From positions 29,604,408 through 29,668,407 of the forward strand of contig CM054140.1 of NCBI GenBank assembly GCA_028751875.1: a DNA stretch of 64,000 nucleotides, given 5' to 3'. Within the stretch, counting starts at the first letter, position 1. The number at the start of each line of letters is the position of its first letter. The stretch is from Rapana venosa. Taxonomy: Eukaryota > Mollusca > Gastropoda > Neogastropoda > Muricidae. The translations under genes were made by a program, and so were the position numbers. Positions 21,259-31,695 of this stretch are shown piece after piece. The notes under the pieces were generated by a model, which did not search any database, was not told the origin of the DNA, and saw only the letters and a program-made list of their open reading frames with translations.

Positions 21259-21560
21259 TGTGTGTGTTTGGGGAGGGGGGTGGTGGAAAAAGGTGCTAGT
21301 ATGGTGTGTGTGTGAGTGAGTGTGTTTGGGAGGGGGATGGTGGGAAAAGGTGCTAGTATGGTGTGTGTGTGAGTGAGTGTGTTTGGGAGGGGGATGGTGG
21401 GAAAAGGTGCTAGTATGGTGTGTGTGTGAGTGAGTGTGTTTGGGGAGGGGAATGGTGGAAAAAGGTGCTAGTATGGTGTGTGTGTGTGTATGTGAGTGTG
21501 TTTGGGGAGGGGGGATGGTGGGAAAAGGTGCTAGTTTGGTGTGTTTGTATGAGGGAGTGG
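21259..21560 (+). repeat. Second minisatellite, 5 units (GGTGCTAGTATGG core)
   Basis: About 58 bp units with GGGAGGGGGATGGTGGGAAA and AAGGTGCTAGTATGGTG plus GTGAGTGAGTG, continuing directly from the first array. Confidence 0.92.
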
Positions 21561-22027
21561 GGATTGTGAATGTGTGTATGGGGAGTGGGGGATGGGGGGG
21601 AGGAGCAGTGCACTTACACATGCAGGCATGTGCTCATGCACATGACATTGCATACCTCATCTGCTTGCTATGTCTGTCCGCTTTCATCTTTAAAATGCAA
21701 GTGAGCATTGTTCATAATCTTTCAAACATATGTAGTTTGCATTTTTTTGTTTTGTTTTGATTAAGACTGTTTAAGTTATCTTGCATAGTTTTTGATAACA
21801 TGTAAATTTGTTAAACAAACTTATAGAGATATATCTTTCCAAAATTGATTGTTTTAGAGGCCTGATAGGAAAAAGTACTCTGATTCTACCATAGCAGAAG
21901 AATTAATGGATTGATGAAATGTTAAAAAGACTTAAGGTCAACATCCAGGGTGTTCATACTCACAGCAGCTGTTAAACCAGTGTTTTGTTTAATCAAACAT
22001 GACACCACGCTTCTGTCACTGTTTCAG

Positions 22028-22291
22028 GTGTACCACGCTTGTGACACCAGCAAAATATTCCAGACGTGCATCATGGAGTACAGCACTCTGGCTTTCTGCG
22101 ACTTCTTTGGGTCGGTCCTGTCTTTCTTCACGGTGCTGCTCTTCATGGCCAGGATCCCTGACCGCTGCAGAGCCTTCCTGATGGTGGCCGGCGCCTTGAT
22201 CATCGCCGTCTTCCAGAACGAGGATCGCCACAGTGACCTGGCCCACATTCTGCCTCTGGCTTTGGCTGGAGGCATCCTGGTTATCAGCTGG
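22028..22291 (+). CDS. TMEM8: TMEM8 exon 11: CREST core, TM helices 3-5
   Basis: Acceptor GTTTCAG, donor GTATGT. Encodes VYHACDTSK (His and Asp of the CREST core), FCDFFGSVLSFF, AFLMVAGALIIAVFQ and ILPLALAGGILVISW, and ends in phase 0. A tandem array begins at the donor itself. Confidence 0.94.
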
Positions 22292-22671
22292 GTATGTTGG
22301 AAACTGGCAGTGTTTTTAGTACAGTCTGCTGTGTGTGTGTTGGAAACTGGCAGTGTTTTTAGTACAGTCTGCTGTGTGTGTGTTGGAAACTGGCAGTGGT
22401 TGTTTTGTTTTTTAAAGAACTGTCTGCTTGTGTGTGTGTTGGAAACTGGCTTTTAGCGCTGTCTGCTGTGTGTATGTTTTGAAAACTAGCATTTTTACTA
22501 CTGTCTGCTGTGTGTATGTTTTGAAAACTAGCATTTTTAGCACTGACTGCTGTGTGTATGTTTGGAAAACTATCATTTTTCACTACTGTCTGCTGTGTGT
22601 ATGCTTTGAAAACTAGCATTTTTAGCACTGTCTGCTGTGTGTATGTTGGAAAACTAGCATTTAGCACTGTT
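22292..22671 (+). repeat. Donor-anchored minisatellite, about 9 units, intron 11
   Basis: The array starts at the exon 11 donor. Units of about 40-50 bp contain GTATGTTGGAAACTGGC or the derived GTATGTTTTGAAAACTAGC, followed by a CTGTCTGCTGTGTGT stretch. Several units reproduce the donor sequence GTATGT. Confidence 0.92.
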
Positions 22672-22699
22672 TATTTTTATTTATTTATTTAATTTTACT

Positions 22700-22908
22700 T
22701 AATTTTTTTATATCGAGGATAATGGAATAAGCGCTCATGTGCTTTTTTTACATCCAGTCCCCGTGTGTATGCGGTTTTGTCAATTCTGTCATCTGTTCCC
22801 TCCGGCACGACAATGGCCTACTCTTACGAAAAGCGGAACAGAATTTAACGTGTGCGCAAGATGTTCTGCGTGCGTTCGCACACGGAGCCTCAGTTTATAG
22901 TCTCTCAT
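22700..22908 (-). mobile_element. SINE, shared body
   Basis: Plus-strand blocks TATCGAGGATAATGGAATAA, ATCCAGTCCCCGTGTG, GGCCTACTCTTACG and AAGATGTTCTGCGTGCG. Confidence 0.84.
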
Positions 22909-22934
22909 GATTGCCTCCTGCTTCCTGTCTTCAG

Positions 22935-23190
22935 TATGTACGTGGGGACAGGATAGCTCAGTGGCCAGAGCACTTGCTCTCCCCAAACTAAGGTTTAAGC
23001 AGTGTTGAGCATGGTTGACTTGTGGATGAGTGACCATTCATGCGCCTTGTGTTCAGTACAGCCCTGGGGGTTTCAGAAACAGGCACATACCTGGCATGTA
23101 AAAATGAGCTGCTCTGAAGTCGGAACGTGTTCGGCTGAGGCCAGCAGGCTGACCTGCTGCAAAGTTACAAGGACAGGAAAAAATTAGGCA
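22935..23190 (+). mobile_element. 5S/tRNA-type SINE with different 3' part
   Basis: GGACAGGATAGCTCAGTGG (tRNA-like A box) then GTTTAAGCAGTGTTGAGC and TGTGGATGAGTGACC, the same fused head as at 53936. After about 23070 the sequence is unlike that family. It may be a second subfamily. Confidence 0.65.
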
Positions 23191-23944
23191 TACAATGCAG
23201 AGAGAAAAAAAGACATATTTCATCATGTTTTTTCAAGGGAAAATCTACTGTGTGAAGCACTGTAGATTTACTGTCTCAACATTTTTATCTTGAAGGCATG
23301 TTCACAGTGTATGTAATGGTACCACTGCATGTAAAATAAAACACAGCAGTGTGTTATCAAAAGTTATCACTGTATGTAGCTCAAGGGGTGTGGGCGGTCT
23401 GGATACTAGTGTGCTTTCGCTGTCTGCAGGCTGGCTTGTTCATGTATTATGCAAGGGGGTTAGGGTGTTTCATGTTAGGCTACCATAATGTCTTATGTAT
23501 GTACAATTTTGTATAAATGACATCGACTGAACCAAAGAAAAATAAGCACAACAAGTGTTGGTGAAGATGTATAGCTAAAGAGTAACTGTAATTTTTAATC
23601 TTTGAAAACTTAAGAATGGATAGGGTGTAGAAGATGGATCAGGGAGTGAATACTTATATTCTTGTGGCTATTGTGTGTGTGTTTTCAAATGAGTTTATCT
23701 GTTTGGATTTAAGCATACTCTTTTTCTTTTATTGCATTGTTCACTTTATTATAATGGTTATCATTATTATATTTAATACTGATTCCTTTTATTTTGTACC
23801 TTGGCTTTTAAAAACATAGATATGAACCTGTGTAAACACAGGCTGAATCTTGTGATGAAAGCAGCATATACATTCACACCTTAAGCAAGAAAACCACCCA
23901 ATGCACTGACACTAGTACGGCAACTGACGGTGTTGTTTTTGCAG

Positions 23945-24162
23945 GTCCAGGTGATGTGGAAGAGGAGACAACTGTTCCCATCCAGGCGGCGCTACGTGTT
24001 CTTCCTGTTGCCGGGGGTGGTGTTGGCGGCCACGGGAATCGGGGTGAACTACGGCCTGATGTGGCAGCAGTCCACCTACCAGTACACCCACAGCTTCTGG
24101 CACTTTCTCCCTCATGATGGCCCCCTGCTTCCTGATGCCACCCAGGTCCAGACCTCCTTCAG
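23945..24162 (+). CDS. TMEM8: TMEM8 exon 12: TM 6-7 with HSFWH motif, one-base frameshift
   Basis: Acceptor TTTGCAG, donor GTCAGT. Encodes YVFFLLPGVVLAATGIGVNY, then YTHSFWH. After HSFWH the direct frame runs into FLPHDGPLLPD, unlike the family. The next frame gives FSLMMAPCFLMPPRSRPPS, a hydrophobic helix ending in PP, at the same spacing as human TMEM8A. The surplus base is one T of the TTT at 24104-24106. Exon 13 joins only in the shifted frame. Confidence 0.9.
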
Positions 24163-24225
24163 GTCAGTTACCTGCTCCTTGTGGTTTAGACAGACAGTGT
24201 GTGTGTGTGTGTGTGTGTTTGTTTA

Positions 24226-24560
24226 TTTTATTTTATTCTGTTATATCGAGGATAATGGAATAAGCACTTGTGTGCTTTTTTACATCCAGTCCCCGTGTGT
24301 ATTACATCCAGTCCTCGTGTGTATGCGGTTTTGTCAATTCTGTCATCTGTTCCCACCAGCACATGATGGCCTACTCTTATAAAAAGCGTAACAGGATTTA
24401 ACGTGTGCTCAAGATGTTCTGCGTGCGTTCGCACACGGGACCTCGGTTTATAGTCTCATCCGAAGGACTTTTGGAGAGAGTCAAGTCTGCACTGATGTTA
24501 ACTCCAGGAGAAAATATCCTCTTGAACAGGAATTGAACCTGAGTCGTCAGATTGTGTGTG
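24226..24560 (-). mobile_element. SINE, shared body, type A linker
   Basis: Starts about 65 bp after the exon 12 donor. Contains a short internal duplication of TACATCCAGTCC (24281, 24303) and ends in the linker ACTGATGTTAACTCCAGG. Confidence 0.84.
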
Positions 24561-24779
24561 TGTCTGGCTGTCTGACCGTCTGTCTGTGGGTGTATCCATA
24601 TGCATACACATGTGTGCAGATTTGTTGGGAAGGGAGGTTCTAGGAAAAGGGATGGTGTTTACAGCTACATATCCGTGTGTTTACATGCATTTTTTTTTTT
24701 CACGTATGCTTGCTAAGGTGTATTTCACCGAGTTTGACTAGAGGCAGCATGACCATTAGTCTCAAAAAAACATATTTAA

Positions 24780-24880
24780 AAAAACAACTCACCTGTCAAT
24801 GTACAGCATTAGCCACCACACCCAATGACACCGACATGTTCCTCCTCCTCCATTTTGGATCTAGAGTACAGGAAATACAC
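24780..24880 (-). mobile_element. LINE 3' fragment
   Basis: Inverse match to 52085-52160: the blocks CAGCATTAGCCACC and CCAATGACACCGACATG correspond to GGTGTCCTTGGG and GTGGCTAATGCTG there. Confidence 0.5.
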
Positions 24881-24899
24881 AAAGAAGAATACTTTTGTT

Positions 24900-26180
24900 T
24901 CATTATCATTACTCTAATGTCCTTCATGTAGAAACCTTTTGTAGCACACTGTGTCAGCATTCACTATGTGACCGAGTTTTGCTGGTTGAACTTTGGGCTG
25001 CTTTCCATACAGGGTTCCAGTGCATCGTCTAGTAGTCTGGTATCTGGTTTTCTGCGTTGAGTATTGCTATCAAGTTGGTGCATGTTGCTCTCAAGATGGA
25101 TTTTTCCTACACAGCAGTACCAGAAGGGTCAGTTTGTTATTGCACTGTTTGGTTCACTCTGCACCTGGAATTTCAGTGGATCACCGTGTTGTCTTAATCA
25201 AAGATTATTATCCAGAATTGGATTGTGTCTGATGAAAGGAGGATGTCTCTGACTCATATCTTGATTTAAAAAAAAACAACTTTCAAAGAGGTATGTTTTC
25301 CACCTTTGACATAATTTTCATGTTCATAACCTTAGCACCATTTTTATCTTTGTGTCTCCCAAAGGTTGATTTTAGCAGGGTTAGTTCAGAGATGAAAGCA
25401 GAGCTGGAAATGACACACTGAACATGGAAGTATCCTGATTGAAAAGGCAGGACATACGTTCATACAGAAGGGGGAAGTAGGCAAACAGTGCAGATAAACA
25501 TGATACCTAGCAAAGAGGTTGGATCGAAGGAAAGGTGTGAGTTGGCAGCAAGTCAAGGCAGGCTAGGAAAAGAAAGCATTCTTTCAAAGCTTGCAATGAT
25601 GAATTCATTTGGTGGTGGTGGTGGTTGTTGTTGTTGCATGTTTCTTAGCTTAACACCCTGGGGATCAGTCACCAAGATTCCCACTTGGGATCACTGTAAG
25701 GAGGAGATTGGAGGAGAAGTTTGCGTTTGTGACTGTTCAGGTATCAGGACATATAGGCAGCCATATTCTGACTTCAGATGATTTCTTTTTTACCTGTTAA
25801 GAGGAGTCTGTAAGCTGTTGGCTGAAGGCAATCTCAACATAGTGTTTTAAGACCTAGCATCATTTTAGTGTAGGCCTTGTCACTTAGCTTACATCAGTAT
25901 CATCTGACAAAGAATGTGGTCTGGGACAAATGGTTAAAACACAAACTTTGTCAATCTTGTTCCGCCTTTTCAAGAAGAGTAGGCTATTTGTATCAGAAGA
26001 ACTGATTGAAATAATAAAGACGCATGCACATTGGAGTGGTGTTTAAACATCATCCCTGAAGTTGGAATGTGGCAACCTTAAAACCGCTGCACACCCCAAA
26101 AATATCACCTATTGTGAATTAGGCAGTTTGCAGCAGAGGACCAAAACAAACAAACAAAATTCTGTGGCTTAATTTATTTT
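24900..26180 (+). other. Intron 12 segment with no exon seen
   Basis: Mostly unique-looking sequence. About 25640-25790 resembles 32960-33140 in its AGCTTAAC and TTCTGACTTCAG blocks, and 26045-26145 resembles family C. No coding signal. Confidence 0.5.
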
Positions 26181-26184
26181 ATTT

Positions 26185-26522
26185 TATATCTTATTATATA
26201 TTCTTTTATATCGAGGATAATGGAATAAGCACTTATGTGCTTTTTTACATCCAGTCCCCGTGTGTATGCTGTTTTGTAAATTTTGTCATCTGTTCCCACC
26301 GGCACACAATGGCCTACTCTTATGAAAAGCGGAACAGGATTTAACATGTGCGCAAGATGTTCTGCATGGGCTCGCACACGGGGCCTGGTTTATAGTCTCA
26401 TCCGAAGGACTTTTGGGGAGCTTGGAGTCGGCACTGATGTTAACTCCAGGGGAAAAATATCCCCTTGAATGGGAATCAAACTCGGGTCATCAGATTGCGA
26501 GCGCAATGTTCTAACATTTAGA
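26185..26522 (-). mobile_element. SINE, full length, type A
   Basis: Complete copy: tail TATATCGAGGATAATGG, body, linker GATGTTAACTCCAGGGG, B box as GAATCAAACTCGGG and a partial A box (GCAATGTTCTAACAT) on the plus strand. Confidence 0.86.
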
Positions 26523-26573
26523 GGATCTGCAATGTGCCAAAGATCTTATTTTTGATACCATAGCTATATGAGT

Positions 26574-27253
26574 AAAACCGTCAAACGTTTGTTGAAGAGC
26601 TGTGAAAACCAAATGCTACACCACATGACAAAGATCAAATGGGAAGACAGGATCACGAATGAAGAACTATGGAGAATGTGCAAAGTTGATGATCTGAAGT
26701 CTGTAGCTAGTACCAATAGACTGCGCTGGTTTGGGCACGTTCAATGGAAAGCAGACCACCACATCATAAAAAGAGCAATGAACTTCGAAGTGAATGAAAA
26801 GACCAAAGGGAAGGCCTAGCAAAACCTGGGCTGTCTGTATTGCAGATGATCTTAGAGAAAGTGTGTTCTTTCGAGCCAGAAGGCCCATAGAGCCGGAGCT
26901 TATCCCGGTTTTTGTAGCGTTAAGCGAACTGATGGTTTTTCACCACCCCTGTGACAGGACGCTAGTCTGTCGCTAGATACTTCCCCAGCAGAGCTGGTAC
27001 CCACTTGTACACCTGGGTGGAGTGAGGAAAATAGGAGTAAAGTGTCTTTCCCAAGGACACAACACCGAGCCGAGCGGGGATCGAACCCGCGACCTCTGGA
27101 TCACGAGTTGACCGCCTAAACCACTCGACCACGGTGCCTCCTGATCTTAGAGAAAGGGGCATAAAAAAGGAGGAAGCTCATAACAGAAAGAGATGGAGAT
27201 GGCTCATCAATGTCAAACCTGCCCTGGGAGAAACATGACAAAAAAGGAAAGAA
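26574..27253 (+). mobile_element. LINE 3' fragment with 14 bp target duplication
   Basis: Encodes a decayed LINE C-terminus: MTKIKWEDRITNEELW, RLRWFGHVQW, KGRPSKTW, and, after the interruption, KRWRWL. ATAGCTATATGAGT occurs at 26560-26573 and 27254-27267. A SINE is inserted inside (26862-27141), and the LINE text resumes after it. Confidence 0.86.
26862..27141 (-). mobile_element. tRNA-derived SINE nested in the LINE, 15 bp target duplication
   Basis: On the minus strand: tRNA-like head (ACCGTGGTCGAGTGGTTTAG, B box GCGGGTTCGATCCCCGC), then TGTGTCCTTGGGAAAGACAC and the CCACCCAGGTGTAC block. TGATCTTAGAGAAAG flanks it at 26847-26861 and 27142-27156. This family is distinct from all other SINEs in the window. 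Confidence 0.9.
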
Positions 27254-27267
27254 GATAGCTATATGAG

Positions 27268-28730
27268 TCAGGCAACAGATTGTTGAGACCAAAATGGGAC
27301 AAAAACTGTGAATTAGATACACATTCCATCCACAGTCTGAAGGCTGAAATTGATTCTTTGTTGCGAGATCCAGGTAATATAACTTTGAATTTGACAATTT
27401 AACATGGATGAGGATGTCAGTATATTTTCAAATAATGCAGGTAACTTTGTAAACTCAGATTACATCCCTGTCAGCACTATCAATGTGGATGAAATCATCA
27501 GTTCTTCTGGAAAACAAAAAGGGTATGGCATTTTGAAAGCAGATCAGAAGCCAAGTTCATTGTTTGTTGCTTTTGTTTGGTTGGTAGTTTCTGTTGTTTT
27601 TTTGTTTTTTAATTTTATCAAGACATATTTAGTTGTGTTGTTTTGGGCTGGAATTGTTATTTTTATTATTTTGTTCAAAATTAGCTTAAGGGTTTCTGTT
27701 AATTATTTTTTTTAATTTAAAGATGTTCATTACTCTTTGGTGATAGAAATTTGACTGTTCAAGATAGTGACATTTTAATAGACAGACAACTGGTAATGCT
27801 CTTTAACATTTCGTTAATCTATATTGATTTTGAGCTGAATTTTTTTTTTTACTTTAAAAAAGTGAATGAAATAAATATTTGGAAAGAAAAGGAAAAAGCA
27901 TAAGTGTAAACATTTTGTTTCTCATCTTATAAGAGTGAAGTGTGCTGTGTTTTTACAAATGTTGTGTGTTTTTATGTTATTTTGATAGTTTATTGTTTGT
28001 TTTTGGTTGGGGGTGGGGTGGTGGGTGATAAGGACAGATTGTGTTCTTGTTATGGTTTTTTATTTTATTTTAAAGTTCCTAATGTTGCTTCCAGTTTGCA
28101 GCTTAGCATGAAGCAAATTCGAATTGAAAACCATTTTTACTAACAAACATGTTCACAGTTTTGTGTTGATTTTTTTTTCTTAAAACAAACACCAAGTGTT
28201 TTAATGAAAATATTGGAGATGCATTGTTGCTTGTTATTTTTCTCCTGTCTTTTTTATTTTGATTGAACACGTTAACTGCACAATCATTCTCTTCAGTAAA
28301 ATCATGGTCTGGTGATCAGTGATGATGGTGATGGTCGTGTTGAAAAATGTTTTGCCAGATTTTTACCGTGAATAAGCATTGTTGTTGTTGATGGTTGTTT
28401 TTCAAAGCTCTTTTATCTAATTAATTCTCAGGTTTTTGCTTATAAGTAGCGCAGGCTACCATAAACCAAGCGCTTTGAATTGTTTGCTTTACAAGTTCAG
28501 CACTCTGAAGATTCTGTATATTATTATGATCTTCCATCATTGCATTAATTTGTTGCGTGTATGTCTAATAGTCAAGAAAAGTATCAGCTCTGAGCTTGTT
28601 GTTGCTCCAAGTATGTATAATCTTGTATGATTATGTCCTTTTTTTTTCTTAAAGAAATACGAATAATGAAAACCTCCCAAAAATGTCATCGTCCATTTCT
28701 CTCTCTGTCTGTTTTCACTTCCCAACATAG
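27268..28730 (+). other. Intron 12 segment, weak coding-like stretch
   Basis: 27285-27405 and 27404-27540 read as plausible peptide (for example LRPKWDKNCELDTHSIHSL and SNNAGNFVNSDYIPVST) before turning T-rich. No family was recognised. It could be a decayed element or chance. Confidence 0.3.
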
Positions 28731-28732
28731 TG

Positions 28733-28733
<1 letters not shown>

Positions 28734-28818
<85 letters not shown>

Positions 28819-28862
28819 TTCTCTCTCCCTCTCTCTCTCTCTCTCCCCCCCCCCCCACCCCC
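28734..28862 (+). repeat. (TC)n microsatellite with C homopolymer
   Basis: About 37 TC units, then CTTTCTCTCCC and a C run, about 130 bp in total. Confidence 0.94.
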
Positions 28863-29074
28863 CCCATCCCACATCTGTTTCTGTCTGATACAAATCTGTT
28901 TCTACTTACATCTTCTCCTCTTTGTGTATCTGTCTTTGTGTGTCCAATGTTTTCTTGCATCTTTTAGGATGTCTCTCTGTCTGTCTCTTTCTTCACATCT
29001 TCTGTCTCATTCCTGAAATAATCTTGAGAGTGGATGAAGTGGATTCACAGAAAACGGCATAGTAATAATGTAAG

Positions 29075-29255
29075 ACAAGGATTTCACAGAATATTCGAAG
29101 GCAGCATAAAATAAGGCTGGTATTTAACAGAATATTCAAAGACAACATAGTCAAGGCAAGTGTTTAACAGAATATTCAAAGGCAGCATTATATAAAGCAG
29201 GTATTTAACAGAATATTCAAAGGCAGTATAATGCAAAGCAGGTATCTAACATAAT
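29075..29255 (+). repeat. Tandem repeat, about 4 units of 40-43 bp
   Basis: Units contain ACAGAATATTCAAAGGCAGC and AAGCAGGTATTTA, decaying at both ends. Confidence 0.85.
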
Positions 29256-29424
29256 AAGAGAATGCAATCAAATAACCCATCAAGCAACCAAAACAAAAAA
29301 ATCCACACCAACAACCCCCCCCCCCCCCCCCCCCTCCCCACCTTCCCAAACATCTTGAACCTAGATTGTGCAGACTTGCATAGTGGGGTCATAAACATCA
29401 TAGTTAAACATCCACCATTTTTGT

Positions 29425-29588
29425 TGTTGGATGAGACTATAAACCGAGGCCCCGTGTGCGAACGCATGCAGAACATCTTGTGCCCACGTTAAATCCTTTT
29501 CCGCTGTTCAAAAGAGTAGGCCATTGTGTGCTGGTGGGAACAGATGACAAATTAAATTTTAAAAAACGCATACACACGCATTAATTTT
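29425..29588 (+). mobile_element. SINE, shared body fragment
   Basis: Starts at GGATGAGACTATAAACCG and runs through AACATCTTGTGCCCACG to ACGCATACACACG. The 3' tail is lost. Confidence 0.8.
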
Positions 29589-29604
29589 TTTTTAAAAAGT
29601 CATC

Positions 29605-29672
29605 TGAGCGCTTTGATGCTTTACAAGATTCAGCGCTATATAAATTCCATACATTATTATTATTATTATTTT
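29605..29672 (+). mobile_element. L2-type SINE/LINE 3' tail
   Basis: GAGCGCTTTGATGCTTTAC, AAGATTCAGCGCTATATAAA and (ATT)n. Same sequence as the fragment nested in the RTE copy at 11449-11503. It ends 65 bp upstream of TMEM8 exon 13. Confidence 0.82.
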
Positions 29673-29736
29673 GATAAGGTTATTTACGCCATGATAAAGC
29701 CTGCGTTTAAAAACTGACTTCTGGCTTTTGTTGTAG

Positions 29737-29894
29737 ACAATAAAAGAGGCCTGTCCATCTCTGCACAAGACATCATCAGGATCGGGCATCACGAACAGTC
29801 GGAGCCGCTCCTTGGTCAGCAGGATGACGACGAACCGGCCATGTTTGATGCCAGCATGAACAGTATCAATTCTGGTCAGAATCGATTGGTTTGA
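29737..29894 (+). CDS. TMEM8: TMEM8 exon 13: cytosolic tail and stop
   Basis: Acceptor TTGTAG ends at 29736. With the last base of exon 12 it encodes DNKRGLSISAQDIIRIGHHE then SEPLLGQQDDDEPAMFD, ending NRLV and TGA at 29892-29894. The EPLL element looks like an acidic-dileucine-type sorting motif. Confidence 0.88.
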
Positions 29895-31400
29895 TTCTAG
29901 CTTGCATGTGATTAAAAGCTTTATAAGAGATGAATAGATAATTATGATGAGTTTTTATAGAAAAAAAATTGTGAATATTTTTTGCCACAAAGCTGTGATC
30001 AAGCTTTTTTAAAAATTAGATTGTTGTTGAGGAAGACCTTGCTGTGATAATAACTGATCGAAGGTTTTCACTGTGATCAGAAAAAAGGACTTAACATTTT
30101 GTTCAAAATAACAGACGAAAATAGCAACAGCAAAAAAAGAGATTGAAAAAAAAAGTAAACATGAACTTTATAGTGCAGTTTGAGGCAGTAAGCCTGTTCT
30201 TTTATTGTCAGGTTATGTAAATGTGTCTTTTTTTTAATATAGATTTTGCCTTTAGAAGAAAAAAAACAAGATTGTGAATTTGTTAATAACTTTACATGGC
30301 TTCTTTAATGATGTTTGTCAACATTTCAAAGAGAGTGTATCCATTTTTATAAGCAGGACAAACAGTTTCTTATAGATTCATTTTATCGTTCTTGCCACCT
30401 GACAACTGATGAGATTAATCTCAAGATTTCAGGAAATTTGTATTCCTGATAACTTAATATATTGGCCGTATTGTCTTTTCCCTTATGTTATATACGCTTT
30501 TACCAAACATCAAAAGTAGTAGCTTTTGTTATATTGTCTAATTATATCCATGTCATGCACAAATGTGAAGAAGCGCAACCATATTTTGCATTAGAAGGTT
30601 TGTTTTTTGTTGTTTTTTTAACTTTATTCTGATTTTCAACTTTGTTTTGATGCAGGCAAATGTGATATAATTACCTTGCTTTTATCTCTCTGTTTTGCAC
30701 TCAGCAGTTATGTGAGTATTAGCTTGTACCCGCTCTTTGTATTTGTTGCTTTTTAGAACCATTATGTTAAAAAATACCCTGATTTTTTTGGTGTGCATGT
30801 GTGTGAAAACTCAGGTATATGTAATTAACCATAAAAATGTTTGATCCATTGTAATACATTCCAGGTTAAGTCAGTTACACCCAGGTTCAATTTTAATGTT
30901 GGATAGAAATTTTATCTTATGAATTAAAGATTCAAACAGAAAAGATCCAGTTTTCTTAAATTGTATGCAAAGAAAAGAAGGCAGAGAACTGAGATGAACA
31001 CACACACACACATATATATACACACACACACTTACTCATTCACACTCACATGCACCCATCCACCCCCACCCCCCAAAAAATGCCCTACAATGTATTTTTT
31101 ATAATGAATGAAGAAACCAATATTCTGTAAGAAGCACAAATTTTTTGGTATGATTGTCAAATTCCTCTATCATGTTTTCATGGTTTTTTCTCTCTTTCTT
31201 TTTAGTGCAGTGTGGAGAAGTGAGCGTAACAAAGAGGGGAACATGTGAGCATAGTGTAATAAGATGTTAATGGGCTTATCAGAGTGACATTTTCTTATGT
31301 CAGTTTAATGTTGAAGACTTTTTATCAAGAGGTTTTTCCCCCAATGGAGATGGCATGTTTTAGCAGAAATTTTATGAATTTGACTTGGTGAAATAAGATT

Positions 31401-31695
31401 CATTACACAAGATAGCTCATTGGTCAGAACACTTGCTTTCTGCCAGTCAAGGTTAAGCAGCATCAAGCATGGTTACCAGTTGGATGGGTGACCGTTTGCG
31501 CACCTTGGCTTCAGTACGGTTCCCCAGTTCACCCAGCTGTAAATGGGTGCCTCTTTAGGGTCAGGAAAGGTACAGCAGTGAGGGAGAGGAGATGGGTGCC
31601 ACCCTCAATATGCTGGCCCCTAGAGAAGTGAGGTCTCTGATGCCTCGCTCCCCTACAACCTTGTAGATTATGGGACACTTTACCTTTACTTTTTT
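31401..31695 (+). mobile_element. 5S/tRNA-type SINE, near full length
   Basis: ATAGCTCATTGGTCAGAACA (degraded A box), GGTTAAGCAGCATCAAGC, CAGTTGGATGGGTGACCG, then the CACCCAGCTGTAAATGGG and CTCAATATGCTGGCCCC blocks. About 85-90% like 53936-54232 by eye. Confidence 0.86.

Larger units (their letters stand above)
8953..29894 (+). other. TMEM8: TMEM8/PGAP6-like gene, 13 exons, 809-aa product
   Basis: Thirteen exons with matching phases encode a type I-like N-terminus, an EGF-like module and a seven-helix C-terminal domain of the CREST superfamily. Human PGAP6 (TMEM8A, 771 aa) is a cell-surface GPI-specific phospholipase A2 that releases GPI-anchored proteins such as CRIPTO. Key residues seen: Ser and His across the exon 10/11 junction (S-x3-H), Asp in CDTSK and in FCDFFGS, and the HSFWH (H-x3-H) motif in exon 12. 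Exon lengths sum to 2431 nt. Removing one T at 24104-24106 gives 2430, restores the HSFWH helix and makes exon 12 end in phase 1, which is what exon 13 needs. Introns hold many SINEs and tandem repeats. TMEM8A versus TMEM8B identity is not resolvable here. Confidence 0.93.

Noticed and set aside
20421..21621. Cysteine- and histidine-rich frames in GT/CA repeats
   Set aside because: CVCV and HTHT strings are translations of microsatellites, also seen at 2626-3046, 5368-5673 and 10688-11048.
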